From NCBI GenBank assembly GCA_003222275.1, contig QHVJ01000111.1, forward strand, positions 1 through 49,872: 49,872 bases of DNA, written 5' to 3'. The notes under the pieces were generated by a model that saw only the letters and a program-made list of their open reading frames with translations, was not told the DNA's origin and searched no databases. The first letter of the stretch is position 1; the number at the start of each line of letters is the position of its first letter. Source of the stretch: Acidobacteriota bacterium (GTDB taxonomy: Bacteria > Acidobacteriota > Vicinamibacteria > Fen-336). Both the position numbers and the translations under genes were made by a program. This document shows positions 16,603 through 25,325 of the stretch, piece by piece.

Positions 16603-17704
16603 CGCGGCCGACTCCGAACTGGTCGCCGGCGCGGACGGGGACGCCGCCCGCGAAGTCGATCTCGAGCAGCTTCTCGCTCTGCACCGGCCGGCCCTGCTCG
16701 TCGACGAGGTGCGCGACGATCTTCCGCGTCCTCGTATCGATCACCTCGCCGGTGGAGGGATACGCGTAGCGACCGTCCACGCTGAACGTGATCCAGCCCG
16801 GCTGGTCCACGAGCAGCGCGATGCTGGCCACGTAGGCCGGCGGCATCACGGTCGCGTCGAAGACGTGCAGGCGCTGGTTGAAGCCGTCCACCACCCACAG
16901 CTCCTTCTCGTCGGGAGTCAATCCGACGCCGTGGCTGGGGCAGCCGTGGCGCTTGAGCGGCCCTTGCTTGTAGCCCGGCACCTCGACGCGCGCGAGCATC
17001 TTCCCCGCCGTGACGTCGCCGACCTCGAAGCCGAGCAGCCCGTTCACGTTCACGAAGGCGAGCGTGCCCGCGCCGTTGACCGTGTAGGGACGGATGGGGG
17101 CGCTGAAGGGCCCGACACGCTCGACGACCTCGTGGGTCGCGGGATCCCCGACGAGGAGCGTGCTCGACCTCAGGTCCGCCATGAAGACGCGCCTTCCGCT
17201 CGGCAGGCAGAGCGTGTTGTGCGCGCCCTGGCCGGTCGCGAGCTTCCGGATGACCGCGCCCGTGATGCCGTCCACGACGTTCCAGTGAGGTCCCTCGAGC
17301 GACGGGACGTACAGGACCTTCCCGTCGGGGGTGATCGACATCCGGTCGCAGCCGCCTTCGAGGGCCTGGACCCAGAGAGGCCGTTCCGTCACGAGGTCGA
17401 TGCAGGCGAGCCGCGTCAGGCTCGTCACGTAGAGCCGCCGCGTGGCGGCGCTGGCGCAAACACCCTTGATGTTCTCGACCTTGCCCCCGGGATCGTCGAA
17501 GGGCGAAGGGATGCGCTTGATGAAGGCGTGGCCATGGTCGACGTCGTAGACGAGGACGCCCTTGCCTCCCCACTCGACGTAGTTGCGAATGCCGGGCGAG
17601 GCCACGTAGAGCCGACGCTGCTCGGCGGAAGCGGTGGGGGCGGAGGGTGCGGGCGCGACCCCGGCCAGTGACGCCGCCGCCAGTAGCGCATACAGGTACT
17701 TCAT
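16574..17704 (-). CDS. Exported YncE-like beta-propeller protein
   Basis: The product is 376 residues with a Sec signal (1-27, LYALLAAASLAGV then TASAEQ). Repeated blades of roughly 40 residues follow, with SITPDGKVLYVPS, GAGTLAFVNVNG and GLTPDEKELWVVDGF marking blade edges. This is the YVTN/YncE seven-bladed fold of periplasmic proteins of uncertain function. It is translationally coupled to the acyl-CoA synthetase upstream (ATGA, 17701-17704). Its 3' end overlaps the convergent DUF5916 gene, so antisense effects are possible. The ligand is not predictable; no quinoprotein or metal motif is evident. Confidence 0.8.
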   Translation of the reverse strand: MKYLYALLAAASLAGVAPAPSAPTASAEQRRLYVASPGIRNYVEWGGKGVLVYDVDHGHAFIKRIPSPFDDPGGKVENIKGVCASAATRRLYVTSLTRLACIDLVTERPLWVQALEGGCDRMSITPDGKVLYVPSLEGPHWNVVDGITGAVIRKLATGQGAHNTLCLPSGRRVFMADLRSSTLLVGDPATHEVVERVGPFSAPIRPYTVNGAGTLAFVNVNGLLGFEVGDVTAGKMLARVEVPGYKQGPLKRHGCPSHGVGLTPDEKELWVVDGFNQRLHVFDATVMPPAYVASIALLVDQPGWITFSVDGRYAYPSTGEVIDTRTRKIVAHLVDEQGRPVQSEKLLEIDFAGGVPVRAGDQFGVGRVTAPATRRP

Positions 17705-19350
17705 GTTCCTGTCCGTCCTCCCGTGCCGTCCGTAGCCACCGAAGGCAGCTCGTGCTCGCGGAAGCGCTCGCGCAGCGCCTTCTTGTCGAACTTCCCCACC
17801 GACGTCTTGGGGACCTGCTCGATGAAGACCACGTCGTCAGGCAGCCACCACTTCGCGACCTTCGGACGCAGATGGTCGAGCACGCCCTCGCGGGTCAAGC
17901 GCTCGCGCGCGTCGGGCCGGGCCACGACGCACGCCAGGGGCCGCTCACACCAGCGCGGGTGGGGCACCGCGATGACCGCCGCTTCCGCCACGTCGGGATG
18001 CGCCATGATGATCCCTTCGAGCGCGACGCTGGAGATCCATTCGCCGCCGGACTTGATCAGGTCCTTCGTGCGATCGGCGATGCGGATGTACCCGTCGGGA
18101 TCGATGGCCGCGACGTCCCCGGTCCGCAGCCATCCGTCGTGGAAGCGGTCGCCGGACGGGTCGCGGTAGTACGCGGAGGCGATCCAGTTCCCGCGGACCT
18201 CGATCTCCCCCACTGCCTTGCCGTCCCACGGCCGCTCGGCGCCGTCCTCGCCGACGACCCGCACCTCGACCCCGAACACCGGCCGACCCTGCGTGGCCAG
18301 CATGGCGTCCATCTCGTCCCCGGCCAGGTCCTGCCGGGCCGCAATCTCCCGGCAGACCGAGCCCATCGGGCTCGTCTCGGTCATGCCCCAGGCATGCGTG
18401 ATCCGGATGCCGACGTCGCGCTGAAACGCCTTCTGGAGCGCGGGCGGCACCGCCGACCCGCCGCAGATGATGCAGCGCAGGCGGCCGAGCCGGCCCCGGG
18501 CCTGCTTCATGGGCTCGAGCATGGCCTGCCAGATCGTGGGCACGCCGGCGGCGAAGGTCACGCCCCGCTCGACGAGGAGCGAGGTCAAGACGTCGGGGGT
18601 CATGAAGCGGCCGGGCATGACCACGTCCGTCCCTGCCATGAAGGCGGCGTAGGGAAGTCCCCACGCGTTGGCGTGGAACATGGGCACGATGGCCATCACC
18701 ACGTCGCTCTCGCGGACCCCGAAGGCGTCGGCCATGCACAGCGCCATCGAATGCAGGACGTTCGACCGGTGGCTGTAGAGGACGCCCTTGGGATGGCCGG
18801 TGGTGCCCGACGTGTAGCACATCGCGGCCGCCTGGTTCTCGTCCACATCGGCCAGCTCCGCGGGCTCCGCGGAGGCCACCAGCGTCTCGTAGTCGAGCGT
18901 GCCGTCGGGGGCGGGACCCGGCGCGTCGTCGACGACGATCACGTGGCGAACGCAGCTCACGCGCTCCGCCACTCTCTGCCAGGCCGGCCACAGGCTCTTG
19001 TCGACGATCGCGACCATGTCCTGCGCGTGGTCCACGATGTACGCCAGGTCCTGGGGGAAGAGACGGATGTTGAGCGTGTGGAGGATGGCGCCCATGCAGG
19101 GCACGCCGACGTACGCCTCGAGGTGCTGCTGGTGGTTCCAGCAGAAGGTGGCCACGCGGTCGTCGGGGCCGACGCCGAGGCGGCGCAGCGCGGTGATGAG
19201 CCGGCGCGCGCGATCCAGGACCTCGGCGAAGCTCGCGACCCTAACGCCGTCGGCCGTCTTCGACGCGACGGTCTTGCGCGGATGCAGGCGCTCCGCGTGG
19301 CGCACGATCATGGGGATGTCGAGGGGACGCTCCTGCATCAGGCCCTTCAT
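17701..19350 (-). CDS. Fatty-acyl-CoA synthetase (AMP-binding, DmdB/medium-to-long-chain type)
   Basis: This ANL-superfamily ligase of 549 residues activates a carboxylic acid to its CoA thioester via an acyl-AMP. Visible motifs are the P-loop YTSGTTGHPKG (179-189), AWGMTETSP, the hinge region GWLRTGDVAAIDPDGY, RTKDLIKSGGEWIS, and the C-terminal catalytic Lys in PKTSVGKFDKKALRE. The start HPRKTVASKTADG and NIRLFPQDLAYI are typical of the medium/long-chain group that also holds 3-methylmercaptopropionate-CoA ligases, so chain length cannot be fixed from sequence. AGGAGG precedes the ATG at 19350 at good spacing. It is first in a two-gene unit with the YncE-like gene. Confidence 0.9.
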   Translation of the reverse strand: MKGLMQERPLDIPMIVRHAERLHPRKTVASKTADGVRVASFAEVLDRARRLITALRRLGVGPDDRVATFCWNHQQHLEAYVGVPCMGAILHTLNIRLFPQDLAYIVDHAQDMVAIVDKSLWPAWQRVAERVSCVRHVIVVDDAPGPAPDGTLDYETLVASAEPAELADVDENQAAAMCYTSGTTGHPKGVLYSHRSNVLHSMALCMADAFGVRESDVVMAIVPMFHANAWGLPYAAFMAGTDVVMPGRFMTPDVLTSLLVERGVTFAAGVPTIWQAMLEPMKQARGRLGRLRCIICGGSAVPPALQKAFQRDVGIRITHAWGMTETSPMGSVCREIAARQDLAGDEMDAMLATQGRPVFGVEVRVVGEDGAERPWDGKAVGEIEVRGNWIASAYYRDPSGDRFHDGWLRTGDVAAIDPDGYIRIADRTKDLIKSGGEWISSVALEGIIMAHPDVAEAAVIAVPHPRWCERPLACVVARPDARERLTREGVLDHLRPKVAKWWLPDDVVFIEQVPKTSVGKFDKKALRERFREHELPSVATDGTGGRTGT

Positions 19351-19389
19351 GGCGGCCTCCTGCGCGGCGGGGGGACGGGTGTCGGACGC

Positions 19390-19418
19390 ACGCTAGCCCC
19401 GCTTGCTTGCGCGGTCAA
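19390..19418 (-). promoter_or_regulatory. Promoter for the acyl-CoA synthetase unit
   Basis: On minus, TTGACC (19418-19413) and TAGCGT (19395-19390) are 17 bases apart. Transcription would start near 19384, leaving a 5' leader of about 34 bases that holds AGGAGG. Confidence 0.55.
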
Positions 19419-19436
19419 GCCCTCCCACTGTAGCCT
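19407..19436 (+). promoter_or_regulatory. Weak candidate promoter for the M24-fold gene
   Basis: TTGCGC (19407-19412) and TAGCCT (19431-19436) are 18 bases apart. It overlaps the minus-strand promoter at 19390-19418, so the two divergent genes probably compete for polymerase. Confidence 0.3.
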
Positions 19437-19464
19437 CGGGGCCGCTTTCAGGGGGAGATCGTCG

Positions 19465-20910
19465 ATGAACATGAATCGCCGGAGCTGGGTCAAGGGCGCC
19501 GCTCTCGTCGGCAGCGGGTTCCTCTCGCGGATCGACAGGGTCGCGGCGGCCCAGAAGGCGCCCGTGTTGAGGGACGTCTTGCGGGCGGAGGCTACCGGCG
19601 CGAGCGAGAAGCTGTTCGTTCCGCCCCGGCCCGGCGAGGAAGGCCCCCCCGCGCCGGCAACCGACGATCGGCTGTCGCTGGACTGGAACAAGGCCACCGT
19701 CAAGCGCTTGAAGGACACGCTGGCCTCGCGGGACATCCAGGCGTTCGTGGTCCGCGATCCGCTCAACATCATGTACGTGACCGGCTACTGGCACACGACC
19801 ACCGAGCGGCCGCAGGCCGCCTTCATGAACAAGGACGACGCCGATCCCTGGTTCATGTATCCCGGCCTCGACCGCGACAGCGTCACCACGTGGTGGTTCG
19901 GCGGCGGGCGGATGTACTTCGACTTCCTCCACGGCGAGGGCGCCTTCCCCCACGAGGGCAAGGTCCAGCAGGGCGAGACGGTCGACCTCTTCCGCTTCAT
20001 GCTCGAAGGCATCAAGGACCACAAGGTGCAGGGAACGCGGATCGGAATCGACGGCGAGCTGTACCCGGCCGAGCTGGCGAAGGCGAAGGACGTCCTGCCG
20101 GGGGTGGAGTGGGTGAACGTCGCCGACACCTTGATGAAGATGCGCTGGGTGAAGACGCCCGAGGAGCTGGCCCTCTGGCGGCGCGCCTACGTCTATTTCG
20201 ACCGCGCCCACGGCTTCGCCCGCGACTACATCCTCACCCACGGCACCGACGTCACCGACTACGAGGTCGGCCAGGCCACCACGACCTGGATCAACGACAT
20301 CCTGTACTCGGAGCTCGACCTGAAGAACGGCGCGATCCACCACGGCGTCGCCAGCGGCATCGGGATCGGCTGCCGGGTGGGCCCCCTGACCGCGTTCCCG
20401 CATCCGAACCAGCCGCTGTTCAATCGGATCGGACGGAACATGGCCCTCCAGGTCGAGGGCGGCGCCGCGATCGGCGGGTACGGCGGCGAGAACTACCGGG
20501 CCTACATCATCGCGGACGGCAGCGGCAGCTTCGATCCCCACATGCGCAAGCTCTGGGAGGTCAGCCAGCACACCTGCGACATGCAGGTCGACCTGTCGGC
20601 CGAGGGACGAACCTGCTCGGACGTCGCCTACGAGATCCACAAGTACCAGGTGGCGCAGGGCGTGCAGAAGTACATCTACCACCGGCCGGGCCACGGCGAA
20701 GGCGTCGAGGGCCACCAGTCGCCCTACATCTCGCTCGGCGACCACACGATGCTGCGCAAGAACATGTGCTTCTCCGAGGAGCCCGGGCTCTACGACCCGG
20801 AGCACGGGTGCGGCTTCAACTGGAGCGACACCGTCGTGGTGGGATCGAAGTCCGGCTACCGGATGAGCCGCGTGCCGTATACCAAGGAGTGGTGCTGGCT
20901 GAAGCTGTGA
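19465..20910 (+). CDS. Tat-exported M24-fold protein (Xaa-Pro peptidase/creatinase superfamily) with altered metal ligands
   Basis: The product is 481 residues with a twin-arginine signal (MNMNRRSWVKGAALVG). It has a creatinase-type N-domain (about 75-225) and a pita-bread C-domain (about 230-475). The usual metal ligands are partly changed. The two Asp positions read Glu331 (LQVEGGA) and Glu342 (GGENYRAY). His410 (GHGEG) and Glu439 (SEEPGLY) are kept. Ser454 (NWSDTVVV) stands where the last Glu is normal. It may bind metal differently or catalyse a non-peptidase reaction. GGGGGAG at 19451-19457 supports the ATG at 19465; a second Met follows two codons later. The downstream gene overlaps as GTGA. 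Confidence 0.85.
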   Translation: MNMNRRSWVKGAALVGSGFLSRIDRVAAAQKAPVLRDVLRAEATGASEKLFVPPRPGEEGPPAPATDDRLSLDWNKATVKRLKDTLASRDIQAFVVRDPLNIMYVTGYWHTTTERPQAAFMNKDDADPWFMYPGLDRDSVTTWWFGGGRMYFDFLHGEGAFPHEGKVQQGETVDLFRFMLEGIKDHKVQGTRIGIDGELYPAELAKAKDVLPGVEWVNVADTLMKMRWVKTPEELALWRRAYVYFDRAHGFARDYILTHGTDVTDYEVGQATTTWINDILYSELDLKNGAIHHGVASGIGIGCRVGPLTAFPHPNQPLFNRIGRNMALQVEGGAAIGGYGGENYRAYIIADGSGSFDPHMRKLWEVSQHTCDMQVDLSAEGRTCSDVAYEIHKYQVAQGVQKYIYHRPGHGEGVEGHQSPYISLGDHTMLRKNMCFSEEPGLYDPEHGCGFNWSDTVVVGSKSGYRMSRVPYTKEWCWLKL

Positions 20911-21416
20911 AGCGTGGCCGCCCTCAGCGCGCGACGAGTGGGCGGGCGGGCGCACACCTGCGGCACGACCGGGGCCTGCTCCTGATCGCCGCGTTCAAAC
21001 TGCTGAAAGCCCTGCTCCTCGTCGCGGGGGGACTCGCCGCGTTGAGGCTGCTCCAGGCGGACGCCGCGCGCTCGGTCGACCAGTGGGTGGCCGCCCTCCC
21101 GCTCGACTCACAGCGTCGGCTCGCGCACCGCTTCCTGGTGCGTCTCACCGGCCTGCCCGCGCACAGGCTGCACGCACTCGGCATCGCCTTTTTCGCATAC
21201 GCCGGCCTCTTCGTCGTCGAAGGCATGGGCCTGTGGCGGCAGAAGCGGTGGGCGGAGTACCTCACCGTGATCGCGACGGCCTCGTTCGTGCCGCTGGAGG
21301 TCTACGAGCTGGTCAAGGACGTGACACTCCCGCGGATCGCCGCCCTTCTCGCAAACCTCCTCGTCGTCGCATACCTCGTGGGGGTGCTGCGGCGCGGCCG
21401 CGGGCGTACGCGCTGA
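20907..21416 (+). CDS. DUF2127 membrane protein
   Basis: The product is 169 residues. After a short basic N-terminus comes the family signature HDRGLLLIAAFKLLKALLLV. Three further hydrophobic segments follow, ending in VVAYLVGVLRRGRGR. DUF2127 proteins are four-helix membrane proteins of unknown function. The GTG at 20907 is chosen because it overlaps the preceding stop as GTGA and gives the normal length. It probably depends on translation of the M24-fold gene. Its stop lies inside a hairpin shared with the convergent TonB receptor gene. Confidence 0.82.
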   Translation: MKRGRPQRATSGRAGAHLRHDRGLLLIAAFKLLKALLLVAGGLAALRLLQADAARSVDQWVAALPLDSQRRLAHRFLVRLTGLPAHRLHALGIAFFAYAGLFVVEGMGLWRQKRWAEYLTVIATASFVPLEVYELVKDVTLPRIAALLANLLVVAYLVGVLRRGRGRTR

Positions 21417-21434
21417 TGCGCAGCCTCAGCGCGT
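21408..21434. terminator. Hairpin holding both convergent stop codons
   Basis: ACGCGCTGA (21408-21416) and TCAGCGCGT (21426-21434) form a perfect nine-base stem with a nine-base loop. The last three bases of each arm are the stop codons of the DUF2127 gene (plus) and the TonB receptor gene (minus). There is no T-tract, so any termination would be hairpin-only. Confidence 0.5.
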
Positions 21435-24206
21435 GTAGCGAAGACCGACCGCCGTCGTCCAGCCATAGAACTCCCGCTGGAGCATGTACTGCGGGCTGCC
21501 CTGGTAGAAGCCGAAGACCTCATTGTTCAGGTTGAGGACGTTCGCGAACGCCTGGATGCCCAGCTTGAACGTGTAGCTGGCCTGGGCGTCGATCTGCGTG
21601 TGGGGATAGAGGTACAGGTCTCCGTTGGGCCCCTTGGGGCCGCCCTCCGCGCCGTTCACGTAGTTGTAGGCGAAGACGTTCGCGTCGTTGTAGGTGACGG
21701 CGGCGCGGGCCGAGAACGGCCCGCGGTCGTAGGACAGCCCGACGTTGAACTCGTTCGGAGTGGTTCGCAGCAGCCTCGGGTTGTCGGAGCGCCCCGGCAC
21801 GGTCGCGCGAGAATCGGTGTAGGTGTAGTTCGCCAGGATGCCGAACCCCGCGAGGAAGCCGGGCAGGAAGCCGAGGTGCTCCTGCCATGCGAACTCGACG
21901 CCCTGCAGGTGGGCCTTCGGCCCGTTGATCGCCTGCGACTGGGTGAAGCCCGCGAACGGTCCGGTCGCGAGGACGGTCTGTACCGAAGGATAGATCGGGT
22001 CGCGCAGGTCCTTGTAGAAGAAGCCCGCCGAGACGAACCCGATCGACTTCAGGTAGTGCTCGAACAGCAGGTCGTAGTTGTGCGACCGGGTCGGCTTCAG
22101 GGCAGGGTTGCCGGCGCTCACCGTCCCCCTCCGGTCGTTCTCGACGATGAAGGGCACGAGGTCGCCGAAGTTGGGACGCGAGATGCCCTGGCCGTAGACC
22201 GCCCTCAGGTTGGTCTCGGGGTCGATCTCGAACCGAAGCTGCAGGTTCGGCAGCACGCTCGTGTAGGCGTGGTCCCCGCTCGCCGGGACGGTCGAAGCGT
22301 ACCTCCCCGCGCTGTCCGTGACGATCTTGTTCCCGGTGTAGGAGCCGCTCGTGCGCTCCACGCGCACGCCGGCCTGGGCGTGTACGCGGCCGATCTCCGT
22401 CGTGTCCATCGCGTAGGCGGCGTACACCTTCTCCGAGGCGTTGAAGTTGAGCGGGTCGTTGGCGGTGTGCTCCCGGCCGAAGTTCTCGGTGAGGGCGCCC
22501 GGGTTGCTGGCCACGAAGCGGGCCGTGGCATCCAGGCTCGGCAGCGGTCCGAGCGGGTACTTGCCGAAGTAGTAGTCGGGATCGTTGAAGGATTCGAGGG
22601 CCTGGTCGAGGGTCAGCTCCGGCGACCCCGTTGCGTTGAAGAATCGATCGGCGTTGACACGCTTCTTGCTGTCCGAGCGGACCTTGGCCCCGAGCTTGAA
22701 GGTCCCGGCGCCGCTGCTGGTCTGGTAGGGCACCCGCAGGTTGATCGCGCCCGCCACCTCGTGGTCCGAGGTGCGATCCTGCCGGATCCGATACGCATCC
22801 AGGACGTAGAGCTTCGGGTTGTTGATGTCGACACCGTTGAGCACGTTGAAACGCGGCGTGTAGGGGTCGCTGAGATCGATCCCCCAGGCGACGTCGCTCG
22901 GGCCCGCGAACGTGATGTCCGGTGCGTTGAGCTGGTTCTGTCGTGAACGCGAGTAGGCGAGGTTGTAGTCCAGGACGGGACCGCCCAGGTCGTGCTTGCC
23001 GCCCGCCGACAGGCTGGCGATCATCTCGTCCGGGCGCCGGGTCTGGACCTGCTTCTCGGTCGCGCCGTTGTCGGCGGTCGTGGTCGGGGTGATGAAGTCC
23101 CCGGCGGACGGGGAGTTCAGCCACCGGTCGCCGTAGTTCTGGAAGTCCGCGAACAGGCCGCGCAGGTACAGCTCGGAGCCCGGACCGAGCCGATAGTCGA
23201 GCCCGCCCGCGGCGCCGTACCGGTTGCGCTGGTAGCGATACTCGCGGACGTCCATGGCGGTCACGACCGGAACCGCCGTGCCCCCGAAGTCGACGAGTCC
23301 GGGCGCGGGCTCGATGTCGTTGATGCCGCGTCCGTCCCAGTCGTAGCTCCCGCCGATGATCAGGCCCAGCTGCTTGTCCGGGCCGAAGCGGGAGGAGTAC
23401 GTGCCGCTCCACTGCGTCATCGCCCGCCCGCCGAGGAGGTCCACGTACCCGCCCTGGCCGGACACGTTGAAGTAGGGATGGTCGCCGGCGGTTTTGGTGA
23501 CGAGGTTGACGGACCCGCCGATCGCGTCCCCGTCCTGGTCCGCCGACAGCGTTTTGTTCAGCTCGATCGCCCCGACCAGCTCCGAGCTGATGACGTCCAG
23601 CTTGATGTTGCGCACGCTCCCCTCCGGCGACGGAATGTGCGCGCCGTTGATGGTCACGTTGCTGAGGCGGGGATCGGTGCCGCGGATCTGGACGTACTTC
23701 CCTTCGCCCTCGTCGCGCTCGAGGGACACGCTCGGCAGCCGGCCGATGGCGTCGGCCACGTTGTTGTTGGGCAGGCTCTTGATGATCTCGGCGGGGAGGA
23801 CGTTCAGGATGTTGTCGGCCGTCTTCTGTTGGTTGAGGGCCTTGACCTCACCGCTCGGCCGGGAAGCGGTGACCGTCACCTCGTCGAACAGGCGCGGCCT
23901 CAGCTCCGTGACGACGTCGGCGCGGCCCCCGGAAGAAAGCTTGACCGTCTTCTTCTCCGGCTGGAAGCCGACGTAGTTGATCTCGACCACGTAATCGCCC
24001 GGGGCGAGGTTCGAGACCGTGAAGGCCCCCTCCCGGTCGGTGACCACGGTTACGGAGTGGGGCTCGATGTGGACGGTCGCTCCCGGCAGGACGTTGTTGG
24101 CGATGTCGGAGATACGGCCGGTGATCACCCCCCTCGCCTCCTCGGCGGAAGCATTGGCGCCCACGCCGAGAACGAGGGCCAGGACGGCGCAGTTCAACAG
24201 CTTCAT
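21426..24206 (-). CDS. TonB-dependent receptor, Xanthomonas/Caulobacter type
   Basis: The 926-residue protein has a Sec signal (1-21), a carboxypeptidase-regulatory-like domain (about 26-105, GVITGRISDIANNVLPGATV), a plug and a 22-strand barrel. QKTADNILNVLPAEIIKSLP, the plug sequence YVQIRGTDPRLSNVTINGAH and DGDAIGGSVNLVTKTA mark the TonB-Xanth-Caul subfamily, often linked to uptake of plant sugars or other complex substrates. The final residues GLRYTR lack the usual terminal Phe. The ATG at 24206 is chosen for the signal peptide; GAGAGG lies just upstream. It stands alone, so the substrate cannot be inferred from neighbours. The 200 bases upstream (24207-24406) hold no gene I can recognise. 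Confidence 0.93.
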   Translation of the reverse strand: MKLLNCAVLALVLGVGANASAEEARGVITGRISDIANNVLPGATVHIEPHSVTVVTDREGAFTVSNLAPGDYVVEINYVGFQPEKKTVKLSSGGRADVVTELRPRLFDEVTVTASRPSGEVKALNQQKTADNILNVLPAEIIKSLPNNNVADAIGRLPSVSLERDEGEGKYVQIRGTDPRLSNVTINGAHIPSPEGSVRNIKLDVISSELVGAIELNKTLSADQDGDAIGGSVNLVTKTAGDHPYFNVSGQGGYVDLLGGRAMTQWSGTYSSRFGPDKQLGLIIGGSYDWDGRGINDIEPAPGLVDFGGTAVPVVTAMDVREYRYQRNRYGAAGGLDYRLGPGSELYLRGLFADFQNYGDRWLNSPSAGDFITPTTTADNGATEKQVQTRRPDEMIASLSAGGKHDLGGPVLDYNLAYSRSRQNQLNAPDITFAGPSDVAWGIDLSDPYTPRFNVLNGVDINNPKLYVLDAYRIRQDRTSDHEVAGAINLRVPYQTSSGAGTFKLGAKVRSDSKKRVNADRFFNATGSPELTLDQALESFNDPDYYFGKYPLGPLPSLDATARFVASNPGALTENFGREHTANDPLNFNASEKVYAAYAMDTTEIGRVHAQAGVRVERTSGSYTGNKIVTDSAGRYASTVPASGDHAYTSVLPNLQLRFEIDPETNLRAVYGQGISRPNFGDLVPFIVENDRRGTVSAGNPALKPTRSHNYDLLFEHYLKSIGFVSAGFFYKDLRDPIYPSVQTVLATGPFAGFTQSQAINGPKAHLQGVEFAWQEHLGFLPGFLAGFGILANYTYTDSRATVPGRSDNPRLLRTTPNEFNVGLSYDRGPFSARAAVTYNDANVFAYNYVNGAEGGPKGPNGDLYLYPHTQIDAQASYTFKLGIQAFANVLNLNNEVFGFYQGSPQYMLQREFYGWTTAVGLRYTR

Positions 24207-24406
24207 GAGAGCCTCTCGATAAAGAGATGCGTTCAGTCGTTCGGTGACGCGCTGCGGCAGGCAGGAAAGTGGCAGCGCAATGAGACGACCTTGCGACGAA
24301 AACAAGGCGGCCCGGCGACGACATGCGGTTCACGTCGGGGCCTAGCATAGACTCGCACGCACTGGACAGCGGCGCGGTGTCGGTCGTCAGGGCGGACCTG
24401 TGACTC

Positions 24407-24838
24407 CTACCGGACCTCCGCCTCCGGATCCTGGTCCAGGAGCTGCCGGCGGTGCTCGTCCGTCAGCGGCATCGAGCGCCCGGCGGCGTAGTCGTAGTGG
24501 ACGAGGACCTTCCGTGCCTCGGCGACCAGGCGCCGGGTGCGGCGCTCGGTGATGGCCTGCTCGACGACGAAAGACGAGCGCCCGATCGAGGCGCAGCGGA
24601 CGCCCACGTCCAGCACCTCGGCGTAGGCGGCGGGAGAGCGGAAGTCCACCTCGGCCCGGGCCAGGATCATGTCCATCCGGCGCAGGTCGGTGCGATGGGT
24701 GAGGTGCATCCACCAGGCCATCCGCGCCGATTCGAAGTACGTCAGGTACACGGCGTTGTTGACGTGACCGAGGGCGTCGAGGTCGCGGAAGCGCACCTCC
24801 ACCGCGTGGGTGAAACGAAACGGCCGATCGGTCAGCAT
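24407..24838 (-). CDS. 4HBT-family acyl-CoA thioesterase (YbgC/FadM type)
   Basis: This 143-residue hotdog-fold protein has the active-site motif FRDLDALGHVNNAVYLTYFE (17-36), with catalytic Asp21 and the conserved HVNN. It hydrolyses acyl-CoA thioesters; chain preference cannot be read from sequence. Its start overlaps the TPR gene by seven bases, so the two are coupled. It is the last gene of a likely minus-strand run that starts with PntAb. The family call is strong. Confidence 0.9.
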   Translation of the reverse strand: MLTDRPFRFTHAVEVRFRDLDALGHVNNAVYLTYFESARMAWWMHLTHRTDLRRMDMILARAEVDFRSPAAYAEVLDVGVRCASIGRSSFVVEQAITERRTRRLVAEARKVLVHYDYAAGRSMPLTDEHRRQLLDQDPEAEVR

Positions 24839-25323
24839 CTCTCCCGCTCCGCGCGCGCCACTTCTTCCTCGACCTGGCTCGCCCACTGTGCGAGGACGGC
24901 GTCCGGCGTGCGCCGCAGCCCTTCCTCCGCCACCTCCAGCGCTTCGCGGTAGCGGCGCAGCTCCCGCAGGCACCACACCATCGTGAGATACACCGAGCCC
25001 GCGTGGCGGAAGTTGTCGCCCTCCCCGAGCAGGGCCCGGGCGTCGCGCGCGTGCGCCAGCGCCTCCTCGTCGCGGCCCAGGGCGTGGAGGCATCGCGCGC
25101 GGGCGTCGAGCGCCGCCGCCGAGCGGGGCCACGCCGCCACCGCGCGGTCGAGAAAGGACAGGGCCTGGGTGTCGTTGCGCGCTTCGAGGAGCAGCCGTCC
25201 CTTCAATAGCAGGGCGGCCAGGTGCGCCGGCTGGGCGGCGAGCAGCGCGTCCAGGCAGCCGTGGGCCTCCTGCGTCTCGCCCTTCGAGGCCAGGAGCTGC
25301 GCGTGGGTGAAGGCCGCGTCCAT
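24832..25323 (-). CDS. TPR-repeat protein
   Basis: The product is 163 residues, almost wholly helical, with at least three tetratricopeptide-like repeats. These run from HLAALLLKGRLLLEARNDTQ through AALDARARCLHALGRDEEAL to MVWCLRELRRYREALEVAEE. There is no signal or membrane segment, so it should be a cytoplasmic scaffold. The ATG at 25323 sits two bases after the Nudix stop and the 3' end overlaps the thioesterase. Partner proteins are unknown. Confidence 0.75.
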   Translation of the reverse strand: MDAAFTHAQLLASKGETQEAHGCLDALLAAQPAHLAALLLKGRLLLEARNDTQALSFLDRAVAAWPRSAAALDARARCLHALGRDEEALAHARDARALLGEGDNFRHAGSVYLTMVWCLRELRRYREALEVAEEGLRRTPDAVLAQWASQVEEEVARAERERC

Positions 25324-25325
25324 GG

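Noticed and set aside
17647-19464. Upstream extension of the M24-fold gene.
   Set aside because: It is antisense to the acyl-CoA synthetase, whose motifs are complete. The Tat signal and GGGGGAG mark the true start at 19465.
19390-20910. Possible DMSP-degradation pair (DmdB-like ligase plus DddP-like M24).
   Set aside because: Both families are broad, and the M24 site has not the DddP ligand pattern I would expect. No other DMSP gene is present.
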